A stretch of 64,000 nt of DNA from SAR116 cluster bacterium AG-335-B03 (lineage in GTDB: Bacteria > Pseudomonadota > Alphaproteobacteria > Puniceispirillales > Marisalimonadaceae): contig QBZG01000005.1 in NCBI GenBank assembly GCA_003282435.1, positions 1 to 64,000 on the forward strand. Direction: 5' to 3'. The position numbers and the translations under genes are program-made. The first letter of the stretch is position 1. Each line of letters opens with the position of its first letter. Below are positions 30,180 to 39,998 of this stretch, piece by piece. Below the pieces are notes generated by a model that was not told where the DNA came from, did no database searches, and saw only the letters and a list, made by a program, of their open reading frames with translations.

Positions 30180-31148
30180 TTACATTACGCCTTGTTCTTT
30201 GTAATATTTTGCAGCTCCGGGATGAATAGGAACTGCTGCACCATTAACAGCATCTTTAAGTATAACTTTCTTCCAAACACCTTTAACTTTTACAAATTCT
30301 GCGTGATTATCCCAAAAAGCCTTAGTCATTTTGTAAACGAGGTCATCTGATAAATCCTTGTGAACAATCATAGAAGTAACAATTCCTAGAGTTGGAATAT
30401 CTTTATCTAGAGATTTATATGCACTTGCAGGAATTTTTCCATAGATATATCCAGGATTATTTTTAACAATTCTGTCTATTCTATCTTTAGGCAAGCCAAT
30501 AAATCTTATACCTGGACTATTTTCTAACTCAATAAAACTAGCTTGAGGTACTGAAGTGGCAGCCATAAAAACGTCAGCTTGTCCATCTTTCATCAATGCG
30601 ACTGATTCTTTATAACTAACCATATGAACTACACCACCATTCTTTTTTATAGTACTAAAATCATAGCCATAATCTTTTATAATAGACTCACAAAATGCTG
30701 TTCCAGTCCATTTTGGTTTGCCAGGACTGATATTTGCTGATTTCATATCTTCAAAACCTTTAATCTTTGAATCAGCTCTAACTGCAACCTGAAATGCTGC
30801 AGGATAGAGTGTGGCAAAATATCTGACGTTTTTATGTGCTTTTTTGAATTTACCCTTTCCTGAGTATCCATTAGCAACAGTATGTGCATAGGTCCATCCA
30901 ATTTCAGCATCACCTCCATCAACTGACATAACATTGGAAATACCACCACCAGAAGTATTAGAAGTTGAAACACCTTTTATGCTAGTTTCCATTACTTGCA
31001 TTACTTTGGCGCCAAGTGGATACCAAGATCCTCCAGATGGTCCTGATACCATTCTAAGAAATTGGTCTGCATTAGCTATTGATGACGTAACTAAAAGCGA
31101 TGAGGCAATTAAAATTGCTCCTGAAATACGTTTCATAAAATCCTCCAA
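30180..31148 (-). CDS. TAXI family TRAP transporter solute-binding protein
   Basis: 322 aa; signal peptide, FLRMVSGPSGGSWYPLGAKVMQVME, NTSGGGISNVMSVDGGDAEIGWTYA. Confidence 0.93.
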   Translation of the reverse strand: MEDFMKRISGAILIASSLLVTSSIANADQFLRMVSGPSGGSWYPLGAKVMQVMETSIKGVSTSNTSGGGISNVMSVDGGDAEIGWTYAHTVANGYSGKGKFKKAHKNVRYFATLYPAAFQVAVRADSKIKGFEDMKSANISPGKPKWTGTAFCESIIKDYGYDFSTIKKNGGVVHMVSYKESVALMKDGQADVFMAATSVPQASFIELENSPGIRFIGLPKDRIDRIVKNNPGYIYGKIPASAYKSLDKDIPTLGIVTSMIVHKDLSDDLVYKMTKAFWDNHAEFVKVKGVWKKVILKDAVNGAAVPIHPGAAKYYKEQGVM

Positions 31149-31253
31149 ATTTAAGTGTTAATATGAAATATCATTACGAATTATAAAAAAGGTCAAGTGA
31201 TTGTTGTATTTTTTTTAATAAATCTTATTCTCTACTAATTCAAACTTAACCAA

Positions 31254-32204
31254 ATGAGGTTTTACATGAAAGTTGAACAAGTTAAAATTACAGAAGTTGG
31301 ACCTAGAGATGGCTTTCAATCTGAAAGTACAATATTAAAAACAGAGGATAAGATCGATGTAATTAACAATCTTACAGATGCAGGTTTTCAAAGAATTGAA
31401 GTTTCATCTTTTGTTTCCCCAAAAGCAATTCCACAATTAGCTGACGCCGCAATGATTCTAGAAAATGTAAAAAGAAACCCCAAAACCACTTTAGCAGCAT
31501 TAGTGCCTAATGCAAAAGGAGCATTGAGGGCTGTTGATGCAAAACTTGATGAAATTGTTGTTTTTCTTTCCGCTTCAGAAAGCCATAATAAGAAAAATGT
31601 TAATAGAAGTGTACAAGATTCTTTGACTGGATTCAAAGAAATTGCAGACATTGCAGGTAAAAATAACATACCAGTTCAAGGTGATATAGCCACTGCCTTT
31701 GGCTGTCCATTTGAGGGCATTGTTACAGCAAAAAAATTAGCTGAAATTTCTAATGAATATAAATTAATGGGTTTTAAAGGTGTTACTTTGGGAGATACTA
31801 CAGGAATGGCGACACCACCGGTAGTAATAGACGCTATTCACGCAATAAGGGACAAAGTTCCAGATTTAGAAATTACCCTTCACTTTCATAACACTAGAGG
31901 TGTTGGTCTTGCTAATGTTATGACTGGATTGAATGAGGGAATAACTGACTACGAAAGTTGCTTTGGTGGGATGGGAGGATGTCCTTTTGCTCCAAATGCA
32001 ACGGGTAACATTTGCTCTGAAGATCTTATTTATTTACTTCATGAAATGGGAATAGAAACTGGAATAGATTTAGATCAGATGATTTCAATTGCTAAAAAAG
32101 TAGAAAAATTAGTTGGTCATAAATTACCTGGTCAGGTTATGAGAGCAGGCCAAAGATTATTGTCTTACTCTATGGACGAAGTGCCTACTGCTGTTGGAGC
32201 GTAA
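31254..32204 (+). CDS. Hydroxymethylglutaryl-CoA lyase (HMGL-like family)
   Basis: 316 aa; ITEVGPRDGFQSE, VSSFVSPKAIPQLADA, FHNTRGVGLANVMTGL, GGMGGCPFAPNATGN. Confidence 0.93.
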   Translation: MRFYMKVEQVKITEVGPRDGFQSESTILKTEDKIDVINNLTDAGFQRIEVSSFVSPKAIPQLADAAMILENVKRNPKTTLAALVPNAKGALRAVDAKLDEIVVFLSASESHNKKNVNRSVQDSLTGFKEIADIAGKNNIPVQGDIATAFGCPFEGIVTAKKLAEISNEYKLMGFKGVTLGDTTGMATPPVVIDAIHAIRDKVPDLEITLHFHNTRGVGLANVMTGLNEGITDYESCFGGMGGCPFAPNATGNICSEDLIYLLHEMGIETGIDLDQMISIAKKVEKLVGHKLPGQVMRAGQRLLSYSMDEVPTAVGA

Positions 32205-33359
32205 ATGACTTCAGAAAATTTTAATGGTGCACTTTCTGGTGTAAAAGTTATTGATCTCACAAGAGTGCTGTCCGGTCCTTTTTGCACAATGCTTTTAGCT
32301 GACATGGGAGCAGATGTAATTAAGATAGAACCACCTAAAGGTGATAATGTAAGAAATCAGGGTGACATGGTTGACGGCTATAGTTCTTATTTTGCTCAGT
32401 TCAATAGAAATAAAAAATCCATAATTTTAGATTTATATAAAGAAAGCGATAAAGAGTTATTAAAATCTTTGCTTAGTGATGCAGACGTTGTAGTAGAAAA
32501 TTTTAAGGCTGGAGTTTTTAATAAAATGGGTTTTGATTATAAAACTTTAAAATCAATTAATCCAAAGCTTATTAGTGCTTCTGTAAATGGTTTTGGAAGT
32601 AAAGGAGAAATGAGCGACAGACCAGCATTTGACTTCATAGCTCAAGCATTAAGTGGATTTATGTCATTAAATGGTACTGAAGAAAGTGGTCCAATGCGAG
32701 CAGCTATGCCTATATCAGACTTAGTGGCTGGTCTATATTGTTCTTTCGGAATTGTGAGCGCTTTATATTCAAGAGTTCAAACAGGAAAAGGGCAACAAGT
32801 TGAGTCTTGTCTTACATCAGGTTTAATATCAATGATGGCGTATTTATCATCTGAGAGCTTTGTTACTGGTAAAGCCCCAAAAAAATCTGGTAATAATCAT
32901 CCTATTTTAGCACCTTATGGGATCTTTCAAACATCTGATGGTGAGGTAGCTGTAGCTCCAGCAAGTGATAAGTTTTGTGATATATTCCTTAAAAGTACTG
33001 ATTTAACAAATTTGTTAGAGGATGACTTATATAAAAATAATGCAAATAGAATGAAAAATAGAGACAGTCTAAATAAAATTGTAAATAAAAAAATGGTCTT
33101 GAAATCGTCAGATTACTGGATAAAAAAACTAAATGAAGCAGGTTGTCCTGCAGCTAAAATTGTTTCACTACCAGAGGCTCTTAATAGTCAATTAATAAAA
33201 GACACTGATATGGTTATAAGCTCAAACGGCCCTGAAGATAGACAAATAAAAATGACAGGTTTCCCAGTTAAATTATCTGAAACACCATCACAACTTTACA
33301 GGCCCCCACCTTTACTAGGTGAACATACAGAAGAAGTTTTAAAAACAATAAAAAAATAA
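32205..33359 (+). CDS. CaiB/BaiF family CoA transferase
   Basis: 384 aa; VIDLTRVLSGPFCTMLLADMGADVIKIEPPKGDNVR. Confidence 0.95.
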   Translation: MTSENFNGALSGVKVIDLTRVLSGPFCTMLLADMGADVIKIEPPKGDNVRNQGDMVDGYSSYFAQFNRNKKSIILDLYKESDKELLKSLLSDADVVVENFKAGVFNKMGFDYKTLKSINPKLISASVNGFGSKGEMSDRPAFDFIAQALSGFMSLNGTEESGPMRAAMPISDLVAGLYCSFGIVSALYSRVQTGKGQQVESCLTSGLISMMAYLSSESFVTGKAPKKSGNNHPILAPYGIFQTSDGEVAVAPASDKFCDIFLKSTDLTNLLEDDLYKNNANRMKNRDSLNKIVNKKMVLKSSDYWIKKLNEAGCPAAKIVSLPEALNSQLIKDTDMVISSNGPEDRQIKMTGFPVKLSETPSQLYRPPPLLGEHTEEVLKTIKK

Positions 33360-33376
33360 TTTGGAGAGAAATTATA

Positions 33377-34168
33377 ATGGATTTAAAGACAATAAATTTT
33401 AAAATTGAAAATGAAATAGCATTTATTGAATTAAATAGACCAAAACAATATAATTCTCTAAATCAAGCCATGGCTGAGGACTTATTTCAAGTTTCGTTAG
33501 AATGCGACGACAATCCAAATATTAGATCTGTTTTGATGAGTGGAGCTGGAGAAGATGCCTTTTGTGCAGGTGGTGACGTAAATTCTTTTCATAAATATGG
33601 CCAAAAGACCGCCAGTCATCTAAAGGAAGTTACAACAATTCTTCATGGAGCTATTTCAAGACTTTCAAGAATGAATGCTCCTCTTGTTGTCGCGGTAAAT
33701 GGTGTAGCTGCTGGCGCTGGCTTTTCTTTTGTTGGATTTGCAGATATTGCAATTGCATCAACAAATGCAACATTTGTTTCAGCTTATTCAAAAATAGGAT
33801 TAACACCAGACGGATCCTCAACATACTTTTTGCCAAGAATTATTGGTACAAGAAGATATACGGAGCTTGTATTAACAAATAAAGTTTTAAGTGCAAAAGA
33901 AGCACTTGATTGGGGATTGATAAATAAAGTCGTTGACTTTAAAGATCTAAAAGATGAGGCGCATAATTTAGCAAAAAAACTAGCTGCGGGCCCATCTCTG
34001 GCATTTGGTAAATTAAAAAATTTAGTCCACAACAGTTTTTTAGATTCTCTTGAAGGACAAATGGAGTATGAGTCAAGAATGATTGCTGAATCTGCAAAAA
34101 CAAAAGATGGAATTAATGGGATTGGTGCGTTCGTAAATAAAAAAACAGTCACATTCAAAGGTGAGTAA
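33377..34168 (+). CDS. Enoyl-CoA hydratase/isomerase family protein
   Basis: 263 aa; SGAGEDAFCAGGDVNSF, NGVAAGAGFSFVGFADIAIAS. Confidence 0.94.
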   Translation: MDLKTINFKIENEIAFIELNRPKQYNSLNQAMAEDLFQVSLECDDNPNIRSVLMSGAGEDAFCAGGDVNSFHKYGQKTASHLKEVTTILHGAISRLSRMNAPLVVAVNGVAAGAGFSFVGFADIAIASTNATFVSAYSKIGLTPDGSSTYFLPRIIGTRRYTELVLTNKVLSAKEALDWGLINKVVDFKDLKDEAHNLAKKLAAGPSLAFGKLKNLVHNSFLDSLEGQMEYESRMIAESAKTKDGINGIGAFVNKKTVTFKGE

Positions 34169-34180
34169 GAGAGTCATTTT

Positions 34181-35269
34181 ATGTCAATTAATATTTTAGC
34201 TTTTGACGGTGATGGTATTGGCCCTGAGATAATGAAATCGACACTGAATATCGTTGAGCTTTTGAATGAGAAATTAAAATTAAAAATAGATATATCTAAA
34301 GAGCCTATAGGTTTTAAATCACTAGAACAAAAAGGGACGACTTTTACAGAAGACGCACTAACAAAAGCAAAAAAAGCAGATGCAATTATTTTGGGACCTG
34401 TTGACCATAATGCTTATCCATCCAAGATGCAGGGTGGTATTAACCCATCTGGAACACTTCGAATAGAATTAGATTTGTATGCAAATATTAGACCTGCGAA
34501 AAATTATAAAAATGTTAAGTCTCTTTCTAAAGATATGGATTTAATTATTTTAAGAGAAAACACTGAAGGTTTTTATGCTGATCGAAATATGTTTGAAGGG
34601 AATGGTGAATTTAGTCCGTCTCCTGGAATAGGATTAGCTTTTAGGAAAATAACTAAGGCTGCGTCGATTAGAATAGCAGAAACCGCTTTTGAAATAGCTA
34701 GATTAAAGAATAATCAAATTAAAAAACCAGTTGTTCACGCAATTCATAAAGCAAACGTAATGAAATTAACGGATGGCATCTTTCTTGATGCATGCAGGCA
34801 AGTGTCTAAAAAACACAAAGATATTATTTATAAAGAAATGCTTGTAGATGCTTGTGCTGCGCACATTATAAGAGATCCAAGTCAATTTGATATTATTGTA
34901 ACTACCAATATGTTTGGTGATATTTTATCTGATTTAGCAACTGAATTTTCAGGTTCCTTAGGTTTGGCAGGATCCCTAAATGCCGGTGAGAATTATGCAA
35001 TGGCTCAAGCTCAACACGGCTCTGCTCCAGATATTGCGGGTCAAAATACGGCAAACCCAATTTCTCTAATTTTGTCTACAAGTATGTTACTCAATTGGCT
35101 TGGAAAAAGAAGAAAGATAAAGGATCTGATTTTGGCATCGAGTTTAATTGATAAATCTGTTACAAATCTATTCGAAAACAAAAATAATTTAACTAAAGAT
35201 CTTGGTGGAACAGCTTCAACAGTAAAAATAACCGAAAATCTAATTTATATTTTAAATCATTTAATTTAA
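34181..35269 (+). CDS. Isocitrate/isopropylmalate dehydrogenase family protein
   Basis: 362 aa; FDGDGIGPEIM, LDLYANIRPAKNYKN, LILRENTEGFYADR, TTNMFGDILSDLATEFSGSLG. Confidence 0.92.
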   Translation: MSINILAFDGDGIGPEIMKSTLNIVELLNEKLKLKIDISKEPIGFKSLEQKGTTFTEDALTKAKKADAIILGPVDHNAYPSKMQGGINPSGTLRIELDLYANIRPAKNYKNVKSLSKDMDLIILRENTEGFYADRNMFEGNGEFSPSPGIGLAFRKITKAASIRIAETAFEIARLKNNQIKKPVVHAIHKANVMKLTDGIFLDACRQVSKKHKDIIYKEMLVDACAAHIIRDPSQFDIIVTTNMFGDILSDLATEFSGSLGLAGSLNAGENYAMAQAQHGSAPDIAGQNTANPISLILSTSMLLNWLGKRRKIKDLILASSLIDKSVTNLFENKNNLTKDLGGTASTVKITENLIYILNHLI

Positions 35270-35275
35270 TAAGTC

Positions 35276-36376
35276 ATGACTGATCAAATATCTATACCTA
35301 CAGTTTTTATGCGAGGGGGAACATCCAAAGGATTACTTTTCGACAAAAGAGATTTGCCTTCGGAAGAAAAAAAAATAAGTAAATATTTACTAGCTGCAAT
35401 GGGTTCACCAGATATGCGTCAAATAGACGGGATGGGCGGAGCTACTTCAGTAACCAGTAAAGTTTGTATAATTTCAAAAAGTGAGGTTGAAAATATTGAT
35501 ATAGATTATTTTTTTGCTCAAGTTTTAGTTGATGAGGCAAGAGTAGATTATGGCCCAACTTGTGGTAATATGCTCTCGGCCGTTGGCCCCTTTGCTATTG
35601 AAAAGGGTATGATAGATGCAAAAGAGATTAAAACTAATATAGTTATAAGATCAGTCAATACTGGTTCAATTATAGAAGCAACTATTCAAACTCCCAATAA
35701 GAAGGTCAAATATTCTGGTGATTATAAAATTGCAGGAGTTCCTGGCGAAGGATCACCAATATTATTAAAGTTCAATAACCTAGTTGGGGGTGTTACTGGT
35801 AAACTTTTACCAACGGATCATCCAACCACAATTATAAATGGTATTGAGGTTACATGTTTAGATGTTTCAATGCCAATGGTTATGGCAAATGCAAAAGATT
35901 TTGGGATTGTTGGAAATGAAACTAGTAATGATTTAAATGAAAACAAAACTTTATTAAAAAAAATAGAAGAAATTCGACTTAGTGCTGCCTTAAAAATGGG
36001 TATGGGAGACGTAAGTGGGAAAGTTATTCCTAAGTTTGCTCTTTTATCAAAACCACTAAATGGTGGAACTATTACTTCAAGGTATTTTACTCCAAAAACC
36101 TGCCATGAGACTCACGCTACAACTGGTTCTAATTGTATTGCATCAGCATGTTTAATTTCCAGTACTGTTGCATCTAAAATTACAAATATTGAAGCAACTG
36201 GTAACGATAAAATAACGATAGAACATCCCTTAGGTCTGATAGATTGTTTAGTTGAAACTTCAACTACAGTAAATAGTTTTGATAAAAATTTTATCAAATC
36301 TTGTGGTGTGTATCGTACCTCAAGAAAAATAATGGATGGTAATGTCTATATTCCAGAAAATATAGATGATGTTTAA
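35276..36376 (+). CDS. PrpF family isomerase (methylaconitate / 4-oxalomesaconate tautomerase type)
   Basis: 366 aa; IPTVFMRGGTSKGLLFDKRDLP, VDYGPTCGNMLSAVGPFAIE. Confidence 0.88.
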   Translation: MTDQISIPTVFMRGGTSKGLLFDKRDLPSEEKKISKYLLAAMGSPDMRQIDGMGGATSVTSKVCIISKSEVENIDIDYFFAQVLVDEARVDYGPTCGNMLSAVGPFAIEKGMIDAKEIKTNIVIRSVNTGSIIEATIQTPNKKVKYSGDYKIAGVPGEGSPILLKFNNLVGGVTGKLLPTDHPTTIINGIEVTCLDVSMPMVMANAKDFGIVGNETSNDLNENKTLLKKIEEIRLSAALKMGMGDVSGKVIPKFALLSKPLNGGTITSRYFTPKTCHETHATTGSNCIASACLISSTVASKITNIEATGNDKITIEHPLGLIDCLVETSTTVNSFDKNFIKSCGVYRTSRKIMDGNVYIPENIDDV

Positions 36377-37439
36377 ATCTACTAACCTATACTTTGAAAA
36401 CTTTTTTGACTGGTGGCCTCAAAAGTGGGCGTATATTTTCAGTTTATTGTTAGCAGTAATTAGTAGTTTGATTGCCTATTATTTAGGTTTGCCCCTACCT
36501 TGGATGTTAGGACCATTGATAGGCTGTGGCTTTTTTGCAGCAATTGGTAAACCGGTCAAAATTGGTAAAAAGCCTAGACCTATTTGTAGGGCACTTTTGG
36601 GCTGTACTATTGGGGCTAATTTTGGGCCAGAGATTTTAAACAGATTTAGTGAAATTGGAGTGTCGTTGTTATTTATACCTGGTTTTGTTTTAATTATGGG
36701 TCTCACAACTTTTTTATATTTATCAAAAATTATGAAAATGGATCGATCAACGTCAATTTATGGTTCAATTCCGGGTGGATTAAATGAAATGGTTATTTTA
36801 GGTCAAGAAATTGGAGCTGATCCAAGGACGCTTGTTTTAATTCACGCAACAAGAATAGTTGTAGTTGTGTTTTTAGCTTCTTTAGTAATATTATTTGTTC
36901 CGAATTTAGGTGTTGAAGATTTACCTGAACCAGATTTATTTTATAATTGGAAACAAACCCCAATTGTTATTCTAGTTTCGCTAATCGGATGGTTTTTAGC
37001 AGTCAAACTAAAAATACCTGGACCAACAATTATAGGTCCAATGATTTTATCAGCAGTAGCTCATATTTTTCAGATTGTGGATGCAATGCCGATGTATATT
37101 ATAGTAATTTCTGTTCAAATTTTGCTTGGTTCTGCACTTGGATGTTTATTTAAAAACATTACCCTTAAAGAAATGTCTGGTCCAATATTAGCTGGGTTAG
37201 TAACGACTTTAATTGCAGTGATACCTTTAATCATAATTTATTATTTTTTAAGTAATATTGGTTATGATCCTCTATCAATTTTGTTAGCTTTTTCTCCAGG
37301 TGGTCAATCTGAGATGAATATTTTAGCATTGTCTGTTGGTGCAGATATGTCTTTCATAAGTCCTCACCATATGTTCAGAGTATTTCTTGTGATCATTTTT
37401 GCAGGAATTTTACATAAAATCATAAAAAGATTATTTTAA
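36366..37439 (+). CDS. AbrB (AmoA-type) family membrane protein
   Basis: 357 aa; LGLPLPWMLGPLIGCGFFA, SIPGGLNEMVILGQEIGAD, SPGGQSEMNILALSVGADMSFISPHHMFR. Confidence 0.85.
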   Translation: MMFKSTNLYFENFFDWWPQKWAYIFSLLLAVISSLIAYYLGLPLPWMLGPLIGCGFFAAIGKPVKIGKKPRPICRALLGCTIGANFGPEILNRFSEIGVSLLFIPGFVLIMGLTTFLYLSKIMKMDRSTSIYGSIPGGLNEMVILGQEIGADPRTLVLIHATRIVVVVFLASLVILFVPNLGVEDLPEPDLFYNWKQTPIVILVSLIGWFLAVKLKIPGPTIIGPMILSAVAHIFQIVDAMPMYIIVISVQILLGSALGCLFKNITLKEMSGPILAGLVTTLIAVIPLIIIYYFLSNIGYDPLSILLAFSPGGQSEMNILALSVGADMSFISPHHMFRVFLVIIFAGILHKIIKRLF

Positions 37440-37448
37440 ATCCTTTTA

Positions 37449-37841
37449 CTAAGACTTATTTTTTGAATTAATCAAGCTCATGCCTTTGTTATCAACAAAA
37501 GGTATATTATTTATCCAAGACATTTCAAAGCCTTCAATACAACCAATATTATATCCATACCGATTAGGATCAGATCGTCTTTTGTGATGGGTATTTATAC
37601 CACATATCTTACAAAAATAATGCTCAGCTACTTTGGTGTTCCACTTATAAGAGGTTAAAAATTCTCTACCTTCAGTGATAGTTAATTCGTCTATTAAAGC
37701 TGTTCCCATAACAAAGCCTTTTCTAGAACAAATAGAACAGTTGCACCTACGTAAATTTTTTATGTTTGTGCTCACTTCAAATCTAACTGAACCACAATGA
37801 CATTTTCCTCTAAGGGGTAAAGATAAATCGTCAATTTTCAT
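37449..37841 (-). CDS. GFA family (CENP-V/Gfa-like, zinc-binding) protein
   Basis: 130 aa; GKCHCGSVRFEV, CNCSICSRKGFV, HYFCKICGINTHH. Confidence 0.9.
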   Translation of the reverse strand: MKIDDLSLPLRGKCHCGSVRFEVSTNIKNLRRCNCSICSRKGFVMGTALIDELTITEGREFLTSYKWNTKVAEHYFCKICGINTHHKRRSDPNRYGYNIGCIEGFEMSWINNIPFVDNKGMSLINSKNKS

Positions 37842-37858
37842 ATCAACTCTTATATTTT

Positions 37859-38770
37859 TTAAAAAATGAACCCATAATCACTTTTTAATTTATTGGCCAA
37901 TTCGTTTGTCTTATGTTCGGATATAGGTATGAATGGTGGTCTTAAATTATTCCACATAGTATTTTTAGTTTGTAATGCCAATAAAGATTTTTGTGCTGGT
38001 ATTGGAGCATAATCCTGAAATAACAGTCTAACTGATTTAACTTTCTTTTGGAGTTCTTCTGCTTCTTCCCATTCTCCAGCATGACAAAGATCTATAACCT
38101 TAGATATATCTTTACTATTCAAGTTGGCAGTTGCTGAAATACACCCTGGTGCACCTAGTTTGATTGCCTCAATAACGGGAAGTTCTGCTCCTGGATAAAC
38201 TACAAGCCCATGTATTTTTAGAAGTGCTTCTGTATTCTCCCAAACACCTGAACTATCTTTTATACCTATTATAAAGTCAGGGTATGAAGATTTTAGCTTT
38301 TGAACCAGATCGATTGATAAACCTACGCCACTTACCTGAGGTATATGATACAAATATATTTTAAGTCTTTGGTCATTCACACCATCAATTAATTTTTCAA
38401 AATATTCATACAGTCCATTATCGCTCATACCCTTGAAGTAAAATGGTGGTAAAGTCATTGCACCAAGGCAGCCTAAGTCAATAGCATGTTTGGTGATTTC
38501 AATTGTATCAGGTAAATTACATAAACCAGTCCCAGGAATTAATGATTTGGGGTTAATACCAGATTTAACTAAACCTTCAATTGCTTCCATCCTTTCTTTA
38601 TTTCCAACTGATAATGCTTCTCCAGTCGTTCCAAAAGGGGCAAGACCAGAACATCCATTTTCCATTAGATTTTGTGCTAGATCATTATACATTATTTGAT
38701 TAACTTTAAGTTCATTATCAAAAGGTGTTAAGATTGGTGCAATTAGTCCTTTAATCAATTTTATCTCCAT
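37859..38770 (-). CDS. Dihydrodipicolinate synthase family protein (DHDPS/NAL superfamily)
   Basis: 303 aa; LIAPILTPFDNE, LAPFGTTGEALSVGNKERMEAIE, YLYHIPQVSGVGL, IGIKDSSG. Confidence 0.9.
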   Translation of the reverse strand: MEIKLIKGLIAPILTPFDNELKVNQIMYNDLAQNLMENGCSGLAPFGTTGEALSVGNKERMEAIEGLVKSGINPKSLIPGTGLCNLPDTIEITKHAIDLGCLGAMTLPPFYFKGMSDNGLYEYFEKLIDGVNDQRLKIYLYHIPQVSGVGLSIDLVQKLKSSYPDFIIGIKDSSGVWENTEALLKIHGLVVYPGAELPVIEAIKLGAPGCISATANLNSKDISKVIDLCHAGEWEEAEELQKKVKSVRLLFQDYAPIPAQKSLLALQTKNTMWNNLRPPFIPISEHKTNELANKLKSDYGFIF

Positions 38771-38819
38771 GAATCCAACTAAATTTCTACATTACTTTAA
38801 ATTTTGAAAGAAATAAATT

Positions 38820-39875
38820 TCAATTTGAATTCTGTATTAATAATTTCAGTTTAGGATAAATATATTTTTGGGCTATAGCCAAAATTATGAGCACAATTAA
38901 CAATCTAAAAAAATGATGAGTGACAACAAATGCTGGTTTAATATCTAGTGATGAAGCTACTAAACCCATTTCTTGAATTCCACCAGGAGCAAAAGCTAAT
39001 ATTATTGCTTCGGGTTTAGCACCTATTAAAAAAAATAAAAAAACTATAAACGGTATCATACAAACTGTAAGGGACATGACTATCCCGATTGCAATGCCAA
39101 CATAGTCTCTCGCGATTTTCCAACTTAGTCCATGCATGTTACTTCCAAAAAAGCTGCCAACTATGAGTTGTGCTAAAATGAAAATTATAATAGGAGCGTC
39201 TAAGTCAATAATTTCAGTCATATGAAAAACCGCACTTAGGATTAATGGTCCAAAAAGTCTTTTACCCGGAAGTTTTATAATTGTCCCAAAGAATATACCA
39301 CTAGGGATTAATATGAGAATTATAAAACAATCTACTATACTTCCATGAAAAGATGGCCACATTGGTTGTCTTTCAAACGATTCCGGAAATACCAACAATA
39401 TTAAAGTGGGGATGGTAAATACAGTTATAAAAATTCTTATGATATGTATTAGTCCTACCTTCTTTGAGTTTGCACCACATTCTTCAGCTCCTAAAGCCAT
39501 TTCTAACAGACCACCTGGAGAAGAAATAAAAAAGGCCTCTACTCTTGGTACTTTTAAAATTTTGTAAAGGAACACGTAAGTAATAATAAATGCAATTGGT
39601 ACATATAGAAATAAGAACATGATAGAAATTAACCAATCATTCAATTCATGAAAAATTGAAGATGAAAATGACTGACCTAACCAAATACCTATAATGCCTA
39701 CAAAAGGATCTCTTAGTTTTTGTGGAACATGTACGTCGTACCCAAAAAGTGTAAAAATTGCAATTGAAAAGGCAGGTCCTAAAACCCAGGGCAAAGGGAA
39801 AAGTAATAAATTGAAAGTAATGCCACCTAAAATACCAATAAAAATTGTTGTTAAAATAATTTGAATTTTACTCAT
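38820..39875 (-). CDS. AbrB (AmoA-type) family membrane protein, paralogue of 36366-37439
   Basis: 351 aa; LLLFPLPWVLGPAFS, SSPGGLLEMALGAEECGAN, FAPGGIQEMGLVASSLDIKPAFVVTHHFFR. Confidence 0.85.
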   Translation of the reverse strand: MSKIQIILTTIFIGILGGITFNLLLFPLPWVLGPAFSIAIFTLFGYDVHVPQKLRDPFVGIIGIWLGQSFSSSIFHELNDWLISIMFLFLYVPIAFIITYVFLYKILKVPRVEAFFISSPGGLLEMALGAEECGANSKKVGLIHIIRIFITVFTIPTLILLVFPESFERQPMWPSFHGSIVDCFIILILIPSGIFFGTIIKLPGKRLFGPLILSAVFHMTEIIDLDAPIIIFILAQLIVGSFFGSNMHGLSWKIARDYVGIAIGIVMSLTVCMIPFIVFLFFLIGAKPEAIILAFAPGGIQEMGLVASSLDIKPAFVVTHHFFRLLIVLIILAIAQKYIYPKLKLLIQNSN

Positions 39876-39998
39876 AAAACATCCATCTAAAAAAATATAT
39901 TTATAGAAAATATTGGTATGTATTTTATTTTACTTAATATATTAAATAAATTATATCTAAATCTCAGTATATGAATAAATACTTACGGGGGGAGTAAA

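Noticed and set aside
39929-39950. Near-palindrome TTTACTTAATATATTAAATAAA upstream of the Ldh-family gene
   Set aside because: Almost pure A/T in an AT-rich genome; one mismatch pair; expected by chance, no supporting evidence.
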